Source: Bacteroidales bacterium
GTDB lineage: Bacteria; Bacteroidota; Bacteroidia; Bacteroidales; P3
NCBI GenBank assembly: GCA_017962445.1
Contig: JAGCVI010000022.1
Location: 1-64,000 of the forward strand
DNA length: 64,000 nt
Direction of reading: 5' to 3'
Shown piece by piece: positions 35,458 to 43,658 of the stretch. The translations under genes were made by a program, and so were the position numbers. The notes below the pieces were generated by a model. It was not told the origin of the DNA and made no database searches. It was given only the letters and a program-made list of their open reading frames with translations. How positions within the stretch are numbered: the stretch's first letter is position 1; each line of letters starts with the position of its first letter.

Positions 35458-37398
35458 TTAGATTGTTGGTTTTATAGCATGTTGGGTTTGGTCGTTCATC
35501 ACGTCGTGGACAATCTGCGTGACCATCTGTTTCAGCTCTTCGATGAATTGGTGTGCGTCGTACTTGTGCGCCTCTATCTCGCGGAGCTTTTTCTCCCATT
35601 GTCCTGTCAGCTCGGCGCTCTTCAGCAGTTCCTCATGTATGAGGTTGATGAGGTTGATGCCTGTCTCGGTGGGTGATAGCGACTTGCGTGCCTTTTGTAT
35701 GTATCCTCGTTTGAAGAGTGTCTCTATTATGGCGGCACGTGTGGATGGTCGTCCTATGCCGTTCTCTTTCAGCGCATCGCGCAACTCGTCGTTGTCCACG
35801 AAACGGCCGGCGGTTTCCATGGCGCGCAGCAGTGTCGCCTCGGTGTAGGGCTTGGGCGGCGTGGTCCATTTCTCTGAAAGGGTGGGAGTGTGAGGTCCCT
35901 GTTCGCCTTTGGTGAAAGCTGGCAGCATCTTCAGGTCCTCTTTCTTGTCCTCCTCTTCTTCGCCGGTGCTTTTCTTGTCGCGTCGCCAGCTTCCGTTTTC
36001 TTCAACCCATTTGTCAAAACAGACGCGCCAGCCTGGATCGAGTATCTGTTTGCCGGAGGCTTTGAAGGTCAGCTTGTTGCCGCGCTTCTTGCCGTTCTCG
36101 GGCTCGCATTCCACTTTTCCAGTGACAGTGGTCGTCGACACTTTGCAGTCGGGGTAGAACACAGCGATGAAATGGCGTGCCACGAGGTCGAAGACGCGTT
36201 TCTCGTTGATGGTGAGGTCGCCGCCGGCAGGGTTCACACCTGTGGGTATGATGGCGTGGTGGTCGGTGACTTTGCTGTTGTCGAACACCTTCTTGCTCTT
36301 GGGCAGTTTCTTCTCCAGTAGCGGTGCCGTGAGCGATGCGTAGGGCAGCAGTCCTTTGAGTATGCCGGGGCATTTGGGATACATGTCGTCGCTGAGGAAG
36401 GTGGTGTCGACACGCGGGTATGTGGTGAATTTTTTCTCGTAAAGGCTTTGGATGTATTTCAAGGTCTCGTCGGCCGAGAAGCTGTATTTCTTGTTGCATT
36501 CCACCTGCAGGCTTGTGAGGTCGAAGAGTCGGGGAGGGGCTTCGTTGCCGCTCTTTTTCGCTATGGCGGTCACCTCGAAGTCGCGGCCTTCGATGGCTGC
36601 AAGTGCACGCTGGCCTTCCTCTTCCGATGTGATACGCGATTTCAGACCTTCCGCTTTCTTTTCCTCGCTGTTTTCAGGGCTTTCCGCTTCTTCGCTGTCA
36701 CCGCCTTGCAGCGTGAAGAGTGTGTCGCGGTAGATTGTCGAGAGGACCCAGTACTGCTCGGGCTTGAAGTTCTGTATCTGCATGTGGCGGTTGACGATGA
36801 GGGCGAGCGTGGGGGTCTGCACACGGCCTATGCTGAGAATCTGTCCGCGTTCTGTGCGGTATTTAAGGGTGTAGAGGCGCGTGGCGTTCATGCCGAGCAG
36901 CCAGTCGCCTATGGCACGGCACAGTCCAGCCTCGTAGAGCGACTGGTATTCGGTCTGAGGTTTCAGGTTGTTGAAACCTTCCTTTATGGCTTCCTCGGTA
37001 AGTGACGACACCCAGAGTCTCTGCACAGGGCATTTGGCTCCAGCTTTCTGCATCACCCAGCGTTGTATGAGCTCACCCTCCTGGCCGGCATCTCCGCAGT
37101 TGATGATGCCGTCGGCTTTCTGCATAAGTCCTTCAATGATATGGAACTGCTTTTCGTAGGTCTTGTTGTCGATGAGCTTGATGCCAAACCTTGGCGGTAT
37201 CATCGGCAGTCGGCTGAGCGACCATGATTTCCACATGTCGGTGTAGTCGTGCGGTTCTTTGAGCGTGCAGAGGTGGCCGTAGGTCCAGGTGACTTGATAG
37301 CCGTTACCTTCCATATAGCCGTCGTGGCTCGAGTTGGCACCGAGCACTTTGGCTAAATCCTTGGCTACACTTGGTTTCTCAGCTATGCAGACTATCAT
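35458..37398 (-). CDS. topB: DNA topoisomerase III
   Basis: A 646-residue type IA topoisomerase that relaxes and decatenates DNA by passing a strand through a transient single-strand break. MIVCIAEKPSVAKDLAKVLG is the TOPRIM start with its Glu; the catalytic Tyr is Y327 in TTYPRVDTTFL. DAGQEGELIQRWV is the acidic TOPRIM motif, GRVQTPTLALIV follows, and the C-terminal part has GIGRPSTRAAIIETL. It lacks the Cys zinc-finger tail of TopA. The gene is divergent from the yggS-like gene and is followed by the repeat-protein gene. Confidence 0.95.
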   Translation of the reverse strand: MIVCIAEKPSVAKDLAKVLGANSSHDGYMEGNGYQVTWTYGHLCTLKEPHDYTDMWKSWSLSRLPMIPPRFGIKLIDNKTYEKQFHIIEGLMQKADGIINCGDAGQEGELIQRWVMQKAGAKCPVQRLWVSSLTEEAIKEGFNNLKPQTEYQSLYEAGLCRAIGDWLLGMNATRLYTLKYRTERGQILSIGRVQTPTLALIVNRHMQIQNFKPEQYWVLSTIYRDTLFTLQGGDSEEAESPENSEEKKAEGLKSRITSEEEGQRALAAIEGRDFEVTAIAKKSGNEAPPRLFDLTSLQVECNKKYSFSADETLKYIQSLYEKKFTTYPRVDTTFLSDDMYPKCPGILKGLLPYASLTAPLLEKKLPKSKKVFDNSKVTDHHAIIPTGVNPAGGDLTINEKRVFDLVARHFIAVFYPDCKVSTTTVTGKVECEPENGKKRGNKLTFKASGKQILDPGWRVCFDKWVEENGSWRRDKKSTGEEEEDKKEDLKMLPAFTKGEQGPHTPTLSEKWTTPPKPYTEATLLRAMETAGRFVDNDELRDALKENGIGRPSTRAAIIETLFKRGYIQKARKSLSPTETGINLINLIHEELLKSAELTGQWEKKLREIEAHKYDAHQFIEELKQMVTQIVHDVMNDQTQHAIKPTI

Positions 37399-37570
37399 TT
37401 TGGGTTATCTGTTGATATGGTGATAGGTTTGGTCGTCAGGTTTGCGGGGGCTTACCGAAGGCGTTGACAGGTTTACGTTCCATGAAACGAACCATTAAAA
37501 AAAATATTGTGTTTCAGAAAATATATGTTGCAGCCCAGCGTTATAATTTATTAAGAATTGATAATAAGCA

Positions 37571-38233
37571 ATGATAAGTGATAATATACAAAAAATAAAA
37601 TCCACACTGCCTGACGGTGTGCGTCTTATCGCGGTGTCGAAGACTAAGCCTGTCGAGATGCTTCAAGAAGCCTATGATGCAGGCCAGCGACTGTTCGGTG
37701 AGAACTATGCCACCGAACTGCGCGACAAGCATGCTGTTATGCCTCAGGATATTGAGTGGCATTTTATCGGGCATCTGCAACCCAAGCAGTTGAAGTACTA
37801 TATAGGTTTCGTGAGCATGATTCACGGTGTCGACTCTGTCGAGCATCTCGAGGCGGTGGAGCATGCCGCAGCAAAGGTCGGCCGCACCGTCAATGTACTT
37901 CTCCAGTTCCACATAGCCCAGGAGGAGACGAAATTCGGCTTCACCCTCGACGAGGTCGCCCAACTCGAGTCGTTGCCGCAGATGGAGCATGTGCGTGTTT
38001 GCGGCGTGATGGGTATGGCTTCGCTGACTGCCGACATGCAGCAGGTGCGCTCTGAATTCCGCAACTTGAAGAGGATTTTCGACGAACTGAAAGCCTCGGT
38101 GTTTGCCGGTAACCCTGAATTCCGTGAACTGTCGATGGGAATGAGCGGCGATTATCAAATAGCCATCGAGGAAGGCGCAACGCTCGTCCGCATTGGCTCT
38201 TCAATCTTCGGGGCACGGGTTTATAATCGATAG
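37571..38233 (+). CDS. YggS family pyridoxal phosphate homeostasis protein
   Basis: A 220-residue PLP-binding alanine-racemase-fold protein (YggS/PROSC family) that buffers pyridoxal 5'-phosphate in the cytoplasm. VRLIAVSKTKPVEML carries the PLP lysine (Lys24), LFGENYATEL and WHFIGHLQPKQLKY are the next two family blocks, VCGVMGMA precedes the dimer helix, and LSMGMSGDYQIAIEEGATLVR and RIGSSIFGAR close the phosphate-binding site. Starts 170 bases from the divergent topB. Confidence 0.95.
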   Translation: MISDNIQKIKSTLPDGVRLIAVSKTKPVEMLQEAYDAGQRLFGENYATELRDKHAVMPQDIEWHFIGHLQPKQLKYYIGFVSMIHGVDSVEHLEAVEHAAAKVGRTVNVLLQFHIAQEETKFGFTLDEVAQLESLPQMEHVRVCGVMGMASLTADMQQVRSEFRNLKRIFDELKASVFAGNPEFRELSMGMSGDYQIAIEEGATLVRIGSSIFGARVYNR

Positions 38234-38260
38234 TGAACCATGAATTAAATAAACCAAGTC

Positions 38261-39154
38261 ATGCATATCTTCAAGAACAAATCAAAACTGATACTCTCCT
38301 ATGTGGTTATCACGTTGGGCATCGCGACTTACACTTTCGCATGGTCGTCGCTCATGCTGCCTGCCAAGATTGTCGGCGGCGGCGTCAGCGGTATCTCTTC
38401 GGTGCTCAACATAGCCTTGGGCATACCTCTGCCTATCGGTGTCCTGAATTTCATTATCAATGGCTTTCTGTTGGCCATCGGTTTTAAAGTCTTGGGGTCA
38501 AAATTCGGCGCCAATACCATTTATGGCATCATCATGTCGTCGGTGTTCTTCATCTTTTGGCAACAGATTCTCCATGTCGAGAATCTCTTTGTCGTTGACG
38601 GCGTGTTGGCTTTCGACCCGTTCATGTGTGCCATTATTGGTGGCGCCATGTGCGGCGGCGGCATAGGTCTGACTTTCTCGATGGGCGGCAATAGCGGCGG
38701 TACAGACATTATTGCCCTCATCCTTTCGAAGTTCTACAATATTTCGCCTGGCAAGGTGATCATGTATCTTGACATTTTCATCATTGGCAGCTCTTACTTT
38801 GTATCCCACCAGATTACCAATGTTGTTTACGGTTACATTGTCATGGTCACAATGACATACGTGCTCGACATGGTGCTCGACGGCAACAAGCAGTCGTACC
38901 AGATCTTGGTCTTCTCGGCGAAGAACAAAGAAATCGGTGATGCCATCACTAAGGAAATCGGCCGCGGTGTCACACTGCTCGATGGCGAGGGTGGCTACAC
39001 TCACCAGCCTCAGCAGGTGCTTGTCGTCATGGCTCACAAAACAGACAAACCCAATGTGATGCAGATTATTCATCGTCATGATGAGAATGCCTTCATCTCC
39101 GTTTCGAAGACACAGGGCGTCTATGGCCGTAATTTTGAAAAGCTGAAATTGTGA
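38261..39154 (+). CDS. YitT family membrane protein
   Basis: A 297-residue protein with five or six membrane segments (DUF161 repeats: VVITLGIATYTFAWSSLMLP, GGGVSGISSVLNIA, MCGGGIGLTFSMGGNSGGTD) and a C-terminal cytosolic DUF2179 domain (SKNKEIGDAITKEIGRGVT-like segment through SVSKTQGVYGRNFEKL). Function is not established; family members are inner-membrane proteins, some with transport-like Gly-rich motifs. It follows the yggS-like gene by 27 bases and precedes rpe by 48 bases. Confidence 0.9.
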   Translation: MHIFKNKSKLILSYVVITLGIATYTFAWSSLMLPAKIVGGGVSGISSVLNIALGIPLPIGVLNFIINGFLLAIGFKVLGSKFGANTIYGIIMSSVFFIFWQQILHVENLFVVDGVLAFDPFMCAIIGGAMCGGGIGLTFSMGGNSGGTDIIALILSKFYNISPGKVIMYLDIFIIGSSYFVSHQITNVVYGYIVMVTMTYVLDMVLDGNKQSYQILVFSAKNKEIGDAITKEIGRGVTLLDGEGGYTHQPQQVLVVMAHKTDKPNVMQIIHRHDENAFISVSKTQGVYGRNFEKLKL

Positions 39155-39202
39155 CCGGTTAATTGAACTCTTAAACTTTAAAACTATCAAATCATTAAAA
39201 TA

Positions 39203-39844
39203 ATGCATCTTGTTTCCCCATCTCTCCTTTCGGCCGACTTCGGCAACCTGCAGCGCGAAATTGAAATGCTCAACGAAAGTGCGTGCGACTGGCTTCATGT
39301 CGACGTGATGGACGGCGTTTTCGTGCCAAATATCTCTTTCGGTCAGCCTGTCGTCAAGCATATCAAGAAGCATGCCCGCAAGCCTTTGGATGTGCATCTG
39401 ATGATTGTAGATCCGGGACGTTATGTCAACGGTTTCCGTGAGGCCGGTGCCGACATCCTGACTGTCCATTACGAAGCTTGCACTCATCTCGACCGTACCA
39501 TACATGCCATCAAGGATGCCGGCATGAAGGCTGGCGTGGTGTTGAATCCGCATACGCCGGTGGCGCTGCTCGAAGATATTGTGCAGGAGTGCGACTTGGT
39601 TCTACTTATGAGTGTCAACCCCGGTTTCGGTGGACAGAAGTTCATCGAGAACACATACGCTAAGGTCCGTCAGTTGCGTGAGTTGTGCGATCGCAAGAAT
39701 CCGCAGTGTCTCATCGAGATCGACGGCGGAGTCAATGTCACCAATGCGCCTCTGCTTTATGAGGCTGGTGCCGATGTGCTTGTCGCGGGCAATGCTGTCT
39801 TCAAATCCCCCGACCCCAAGCAGACAATAATCGATCTGAAGTGA
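39203..39844 (+). CDS. rpe: Ribulose-phosphate 3-epimerase
   Basis: A 213-residue TIM-barrel enzyme that interconverts D-ribulose 5-phosphate and D-xylulose 5-phosphate in the pentose phosphate pathway. Family blocks: VSPSLLSADFGNL, CDWLHVDVMDGVFVPNISFG with the metal-binding His and catalytic Asp, PLDVHLMIVDPGRY, DLVLLMSVNPGFGGQKFI and IEIDGGVN with the second catalytic Asp. Length is standard. Its stop overlaps the start of the next gene (TGATG), so the two are translationally coupled. Confidence 0.97.
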   Translation: MHLVSPSLLSADFGNLQREIEMLNESACDWLHVDVMDGVFVPNISFGQPVVKHIKKHARKPLDVHLMIVDPGRYVNGFREAGADILTVHYEACTHLDRTIHAIKDAGMKAGVVLNPHTPVALLEDIVQECDLVLLMSVNPGFGGQKFIENTYAKVRQLRELCDRKNPQCLIEIDGGVNVTNAPLLYEAGADVLVAGNAVFKSPDPKQTIIDLK

Positions 39845-41055
39845 TGAACCGTCCCCAGCTGATACTTGCACCAGGCAAGGAGAAATCGCTTATGCGCCGT
39901 CATCCGTGGCTGTTCTCGGGTGCGGTGCGCAAAGTGGTAGGCAATCCGCAGGACGGCGACATCGTCAATATATTCGACAGTGAACGTCAATGGCTTGCCG
40001 CCGCTCATTACCAGCCGGAATCCATCATTGCCAAGGTGCTTAGTTTCGATACTCCCGATGTTGACCCAGAACAGAATAAGGATTTCTGGAAGCAAAGGCT
40101 TGCTTCGGCTGTTGCCTATCGTCAGCGTCTCGGTTTTTTTGATGCCGACAAGCTACGGCACACCAACGTCTTCCGCATGGTGAACGGCGAGGGCGATTTT
40201 CTGCCAGGACTGATAGCCGACTACTATAACGGAGTGCTTGTCCTGCAGGCGCACAGCACTGGCATGCACCGCGCTTTTCCATTGTTTGTCGAGCTTTTCG
40301 CGGAACTTCTGGACGGTGTCCTTCCGTTGAAGTCGGTCTTCGACAAGTCGTCGGCGACGCTGCCTGATGCCACAGAGGTCTCCGATGCCTATGTGTGGGG
40401 CGACAAGCCTGAGGAGTGGGAGATATGCGAATCGGACAACCGATTGCTTATCAATTTCTATGAAGGACAGAAAACGGGTTTTTTTGTCGATCAGCGCGAG
40501 AACCGTTCTCTCGTCGGCAACCTGTCGAAAGGTCGTAATGTGCTTAACTGTTTCGGCTATACCGGTGGCTTTTCGCTGGCGGCACTGCGAGGTGGAGCCT
40601 CTTATGTCGAGACGGTCGACATATCGAAAAAGGCCATCGAACTGTGCAACCGCAATGTGTCGCTCAATTTCGAGAATGCTCCGCATTCCGGTGTCGTCGC
40701 CGATGTGTTGAAATATATGGGTGAGATTGAGAAGTCCAAGTTTGATGTGATAATTCTCGACCCGCCTGCTTTTGCTAAGAACCACCGTTCGCTGCAGCAG
40801 GGTTTGAAAGGCTATCGCAGCATCAACCAGAAGGCAATGGAATGTATACGCCCGGGCGGTTTGCTGTTCACCTTCAGCTGCTCGCAGGCTGTGAGCCGCG
40901 ACGACTTCCAGACCATGGCTTTCACGGCGGCCGCCAACGCTCACAAGCATGTCCGCATTGTGCGTCAGCTGCCCCACGCTCTCGACCATCCCGTGTCAAT
41001 ATACCATCCCGAGGGAGAATACCTCAAAGGTCTCCTGCTTGAAGTGGAGAACTGA
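39844..41055 (+). CDS. RlmI-like class I rRNA (cytosine-C5) methyltransferase
   Basis: A protein of about 403 residues with an N-terminal PUA domain (LILAPGKEKSLMRRHPWLFSGAV), a central insertion and a C-terminal SAM-dependent methyltransferase domain. NRSLVGNLSKGRNVLNCFGYTG is the SAM site, VIILDPPAFAKNHRSLQQG the catalytic DPPAF-type motif, and LLFTFSCSQAVSRDDF carries the Ser-Cys-Ser sequence typical of RlmI. The likely target is a cytosine of 23S rRNA. The ATG at 39844 (rather than GTG at 39841) overlaps the rpe stop by one base. Confidence 0.9.
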   Translation: MNRPQLILAPGKEKSLMRRHPWLFSGAVRKVVGNPQDGDIVNIFDSERQWLAAAHYQPESIIAKVLSFDTPDVDPEQNKDFWKQRLASAVAYRQRLGFFDADKLRHTNVFRMVNGEGDFLPGLIADYYNGVLVLQAHSTGMHRAFPLFVELFAELLDGVLPLKSVFDKSSATLPDATEVSDAYVWGDKPEEWEICESDNRLLINFYEGQKTGFFVDQRENRSLVGNLSKGRNVLNCFGYTGGFSLAALRGGASYVETVDISKKAIELCNRNVSLNFENAPHSGVVADVLKYMGEIEKSKFDVIILDPPAFAKNHRSLQQGLKGYRSINQKAMECIRPGGLLFTFSCSQAVSRDDFQTMAFTAAANAHKHVRIVRQLPHALDHPVSIYHPEGEYLKGLLLEVEN

Positions 41056-41118
41056 GTTTAGTCTTCTTATACTTTAAATATAAATTGTGCGTTACTATAT
41101 AATCATAACGTAATCTAA

Positions 41119-41724
41119 ATGGAAAAAGGATACCTGAAAATAGACAAGTACGATGAGGCTTGTGTCGATGAATTGGCGCAGCATTATAAGGAAATAATTC
41201 GCCTGTTGGGCGAGGATCCAGAGCGTGAGGGTCTTTTGAAAAGTCCCGAACGGATTGCCAAGGCCATGCTGTATTTTACCTTTGGCTATGACCTCGACCC
41301 CGAGGAGATTCTGCGTTCTGCCATGTTCCATGAGGACTACAAGCAGATGGTTGTTGTCAAGGATATTGAGCTTTACTCGCTTTGCGAGCACCACATGGTG
41401 CCGTTTGTGGGCAAGGCGCATGTTGCATATATTCCCAACGGCACCATTGTGGGTCTGAGCAAGATTCCTCGTGTTGTCGATGCCTATGCCCGTCGTCTGC
41501 AGGTTCAGGAGCGTCTTACCAAACAGATCAAGGACTGCATTCAGAACACACTGAATCCCCTGGGCGTTGCTGTCGTCATCGAGGCTCAGCACATGTGCAT
41601 GTCTATGCGTGGCGTGCAGAAACAGAACTCCGTCACCACCACCAGCGATTTCACAGGGGCATTTATGAAAGACCCCAAGACTCGCGAGGAGTTCATGCAT
41701 ATCATCGGCGTCGACCTGCATTGA
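41119..41724 (+). CDS. folE: GTP cyclohydrolase I
   Basis: A 201-residue enzyme that opens GTP to dihydroneopterin triphosphate, the first step of folate and related pterin synthesis. The zinc ligands lie in [42 protein letters not shown] is the GTP-binding block; [18 protein letters not shown] and [10 protein letters not shown] contain the third zinc ligand and the C-terminal site. Length and motif order are standard. It is the last gene of the rightward run before two leftward lineage-specific genes. Confidence 0.97.
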   Translation: MEKGYLKIDKYDEACVDELAQHYKEIIRLLGEDPEREGLLKSPERIAKAMLYFTFGYDLDPEEILRSAMFHEDYKQMVVVKDIELYSLCEHHMVPFVGKAHVAYIPNGTIVGLSKIPRVVDAYARRLQVQERLTKQIKDCIQNTLNPLGVAVVIEAQHMCMSMRGVQKQNSVTTTSDFTGAFMKDPKTREEFMHIIGVDLH

Positions 41725-41726
41725 TA

Positions 41727-42266
41727 TTATCTGCTCCTTTGTGTTGCGAGGAATGTTATAAGCGGATGCAGTACGCTGACGCTGAATGTTCTTTGTTTTT
41801 CGTGTCCAGCCACACGTGTTATGCTGAAATAGTAACGGCCGTTGAACAGCTCGGCCTCGAAAAAGCGACGGCTTGCAGTCGGTGAGTTTTTGCGTATTAT
41901 TCCATATCTTTTCATTTGCATTTCCAACTCGGTGCGCAATGTGCCGTCGAGTGTCGGTATGTTCATTATGGCTTCGCGTATGGCGGTCTTGCTTGCGTGT
42001 CGTTCGACCAGACGGGGCAGGGGACTGTCAACAAAAAGTTCAATGCCTACGTCGTCGGCTATGCTAAGCAGCGCGTCGAAACGGTTCTGGGTTTGAACCT
42101 TGTCGGAAGGGTAGTTTGCCAATACTGACGTTACAATATCCATGCAGGGCATTAGTCGTTCGTTTATCTGTTGCATGAGGGAGCGCATCTCGTCAGTGTC
42201 AAACACATCCTTATTTGTAATGTCGTAGGCCATGATTAGGGCATAAAGGTTTTGGGATGGAGTCAT
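41727..42266 (-). CDS. Hypothetical protein
   Basis: A 179-residue protein without recognised family, signal peptide or membrane helix. It is predicted mostly helical in the first 130 residues (ALIMAYDITNKDVFDTDEMRS, LLSIADDVGIELFV, RTELEMQMKRYGIIRK) with a beta-like C-terminal part (FNGRYYFSITRV). It ends 2 bases from the convergent folE stop. The DUF6266-like gene upstream on the same strand is separated from it by a terminator, so it is probably transcribed separately. Confidence 0.6.
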   Translation of the reverse strand: MTPSQNLYALIMAYDITNKDVFDTDEMRSLMQQINERLMPCMDIVTSVLANYPSDKVQTQNRFDALLSIADDVGIELFVDSPLPRLVERHASKTAIREAIMNIPTLDGTLRTELEMQMKRYGIIRKNSPTASRRFFEAELFNGRYYFSITRVAGHEKQRTFSVSVLHPLITFLATQRSR

Positions 42267-42313
42267 GTATTCTTTTTTTATTGGTCACACAAAACAATTC
42301 GTATGGTTACAAA

Positions 42314-42342
42314 AAAAGGTGGCATTGTTCATGCCACCTTTT
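42314..42342 (-). terminator. Terminator after the DUF6266-like gene
   Basis: AAAAGGTGGCAT at 42314-42325 pairs perfectly with ATGCCACCTTTT at 42331-42342, loop of 5 bases. Read on the minus strand it is followed by a run of T (complement of 42311-42317). Confidence 0.85.
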
Positions 42343-42360
42343 ATAGAGTGTTACGAGGCA

Positions 42361-42996
42361 TCAGATTGTGAAGCTGCCAAGATAGAGAGAGTTACTAGAT
42401 TCCGAGCCGTCGGCGCGATGGGTGGCCAGGTAGACCTCCACGGTGTCGCCTGTCCAGCTGCTAGGCAGCGAGAAAGAGGCCTGGCGTGCCGAGCGCGGTG
42501 CGGATGCGGTGTCGATTGCGGCCTCGTTTTTGGTGTCGTTGTATACAACAATCATTACGAGGTCAGTGTCTTTTGCATTGCCGATGCCCGAGTTGTCGGT
42601 CCACGAGAAGTTCAGGTCGCAGCCCTGTGCTGTCACCGAAGGTGAATAGGGATTGGCGAGGCTGCCCTTCGAAACCATCAGTTTGGAGTAATTGAGGGTG
42701 TAGGAAGGCCATGTGCCGGTCACACAGTCGTCGAAGTTGCTCTTTACAGCCGCGTTGATTTCAGTCATGCCGACGGCTTGGTCCTTGAAACCGATAGCAA
42801 CTGCCTCGTACGATGACGAGAGGAACTTGGTGAGGAGTGTGAATTTTCGACGGTTCTGCAGTTGTACTGTGGTTTTTGCGTCGTTGAAACTTAACGGCAG
42901 GGTGCGCATGCAGTTCTTGCCTTTCCATGTGTATCCCACTATGGGACCCACTTTGCCTGAGAATCCGCCAAGGATTCCCTGTCTAAATTTTGCCAT
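42361..42996 (-). CDS. DUF6266 family protein
   Basis: A 211-residue protein that looks like the Bacteroidota DUF6266 family. The N-terminus MAKFRQGILGGFSGKVGPIVGYTWKG is very characteristic, followed by a basic stretch with QNRRKFTLLTKFLS and a C-terminal Ig-like beta domain of about 90 residues (from YSPSVTAQGCDLNFSW to YLGSFTI). The N-terminal segment resembles glycine-rich motifs of structural proteins; function is unknown. Long noncoding DNA with GCTAC repeats lies upstream. Confidence 0.75.
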   Translation of the reverse strand: MAKFRQGILGGFSGKVGPIVGYTWKGKNCMRTLPLSFNDAKTTVQLQNRRKFTLLTKFLSSSYEAVAIGFKDQAVGMTEINAAVKSNFDDCVTGTWPSYTLNYSKLMVSKGSLANPYSPSVTAQGCDLNFSWTDNSGIGNAKDTDLVMIVVYNDTKNEAAIDTASAPRSARQASFSLPSSWTGDTVEVYLATHRADGSESSNSLYLGSFTI

Positions 42997-43295
42997 TTTA
43001 ATACCTTTTTAAAAGTTAATAATTCATTTAATTTGTCTTTGTTGGGCGGTGGTGACACCTTTTGTCACTTGTTGCTGGACTTTGGTTGCCATTTTCGTCA
43101 AAGCCGTACGCATCTTTTCTGAATCCGGCAAACGAGGTCTTGCATCCTTAGTGGCATCGGAAGTGACCACTCTTCCTTTGAAAGACGATGCAAAAGTAAC
43201 ATCACTTTTACACCTGATAAAAAAATGTATTTTCAGGTTGCAAATGTAGCATTATTATTTACAATTGTTTGATGTATAGTTGTTTGTGTCAAATA

Positions 43296-43431
43296 TGCTA
43301 CAATGCATGCTACGTGGAGGCTACATTTATGCTACAGTGAGGTGCTGAAGTGGCTGACATGCAGAGAGAACAAGCTCTTTGTGTTTTAGGCAAATTGTAG
43401 CAAAAAAATACGAAGTAGCATAATAAGCTAC
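43296..43431. repeat. Cluster of GCTAC/GTAGC motifs upstream of the DUF6266-like gene
   Basis: Seven copies of GCTAC or its complement in 136 bases: plus orientation at 43297, 43309, 43320, 43331 and 43427, reverse (GTAGC) at 43398 and 43415. The rest of 42997-43658 shows no gene; it holds this cluster and the cas12a promoter. The cluster might be binding sites, but no protein is indicated. Confidence 0.4.
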
Positions 43432-43589
43432 TTTTCAACATGGTGTAAAAAGTGCTTGCACCCATTGCACAATGATAGAAAATGAAAGGCAAAAAGGTGT
43501 TTAATAAGTCTCAGGAATGTCGTAAAGGAAGGATTAGAATCATGAAAAGACATCCGTTGCATTCGCCCGTCTATGATTTGACATCATTT

Positions 43590-43620
43590 TTTGCTATGTC
43601 GAAAAAAAAATGTATCTTTG
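43590..43620 (+). promoter_or_regulatory. cas12a operon promoter
   Basis: TTTG at 43590-43593, 19 bp, TATCTTTG at 43613-43620: an exact Bacteroidota promoter, 38 bases before the cas12a ATG. The start of transcription should be near 43627. Confidence 0.82.
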
Positions 43621-43658
43621 CACCCTGTAATATTAAATAACCTAATTTTTATTGAATT

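Noticed and set aside
43049..43249. A 66-codon plus-strand frame before cas12a
   Set aside because: No start context, motif or protein-like composition; lies in a noncoding AT-rich region.
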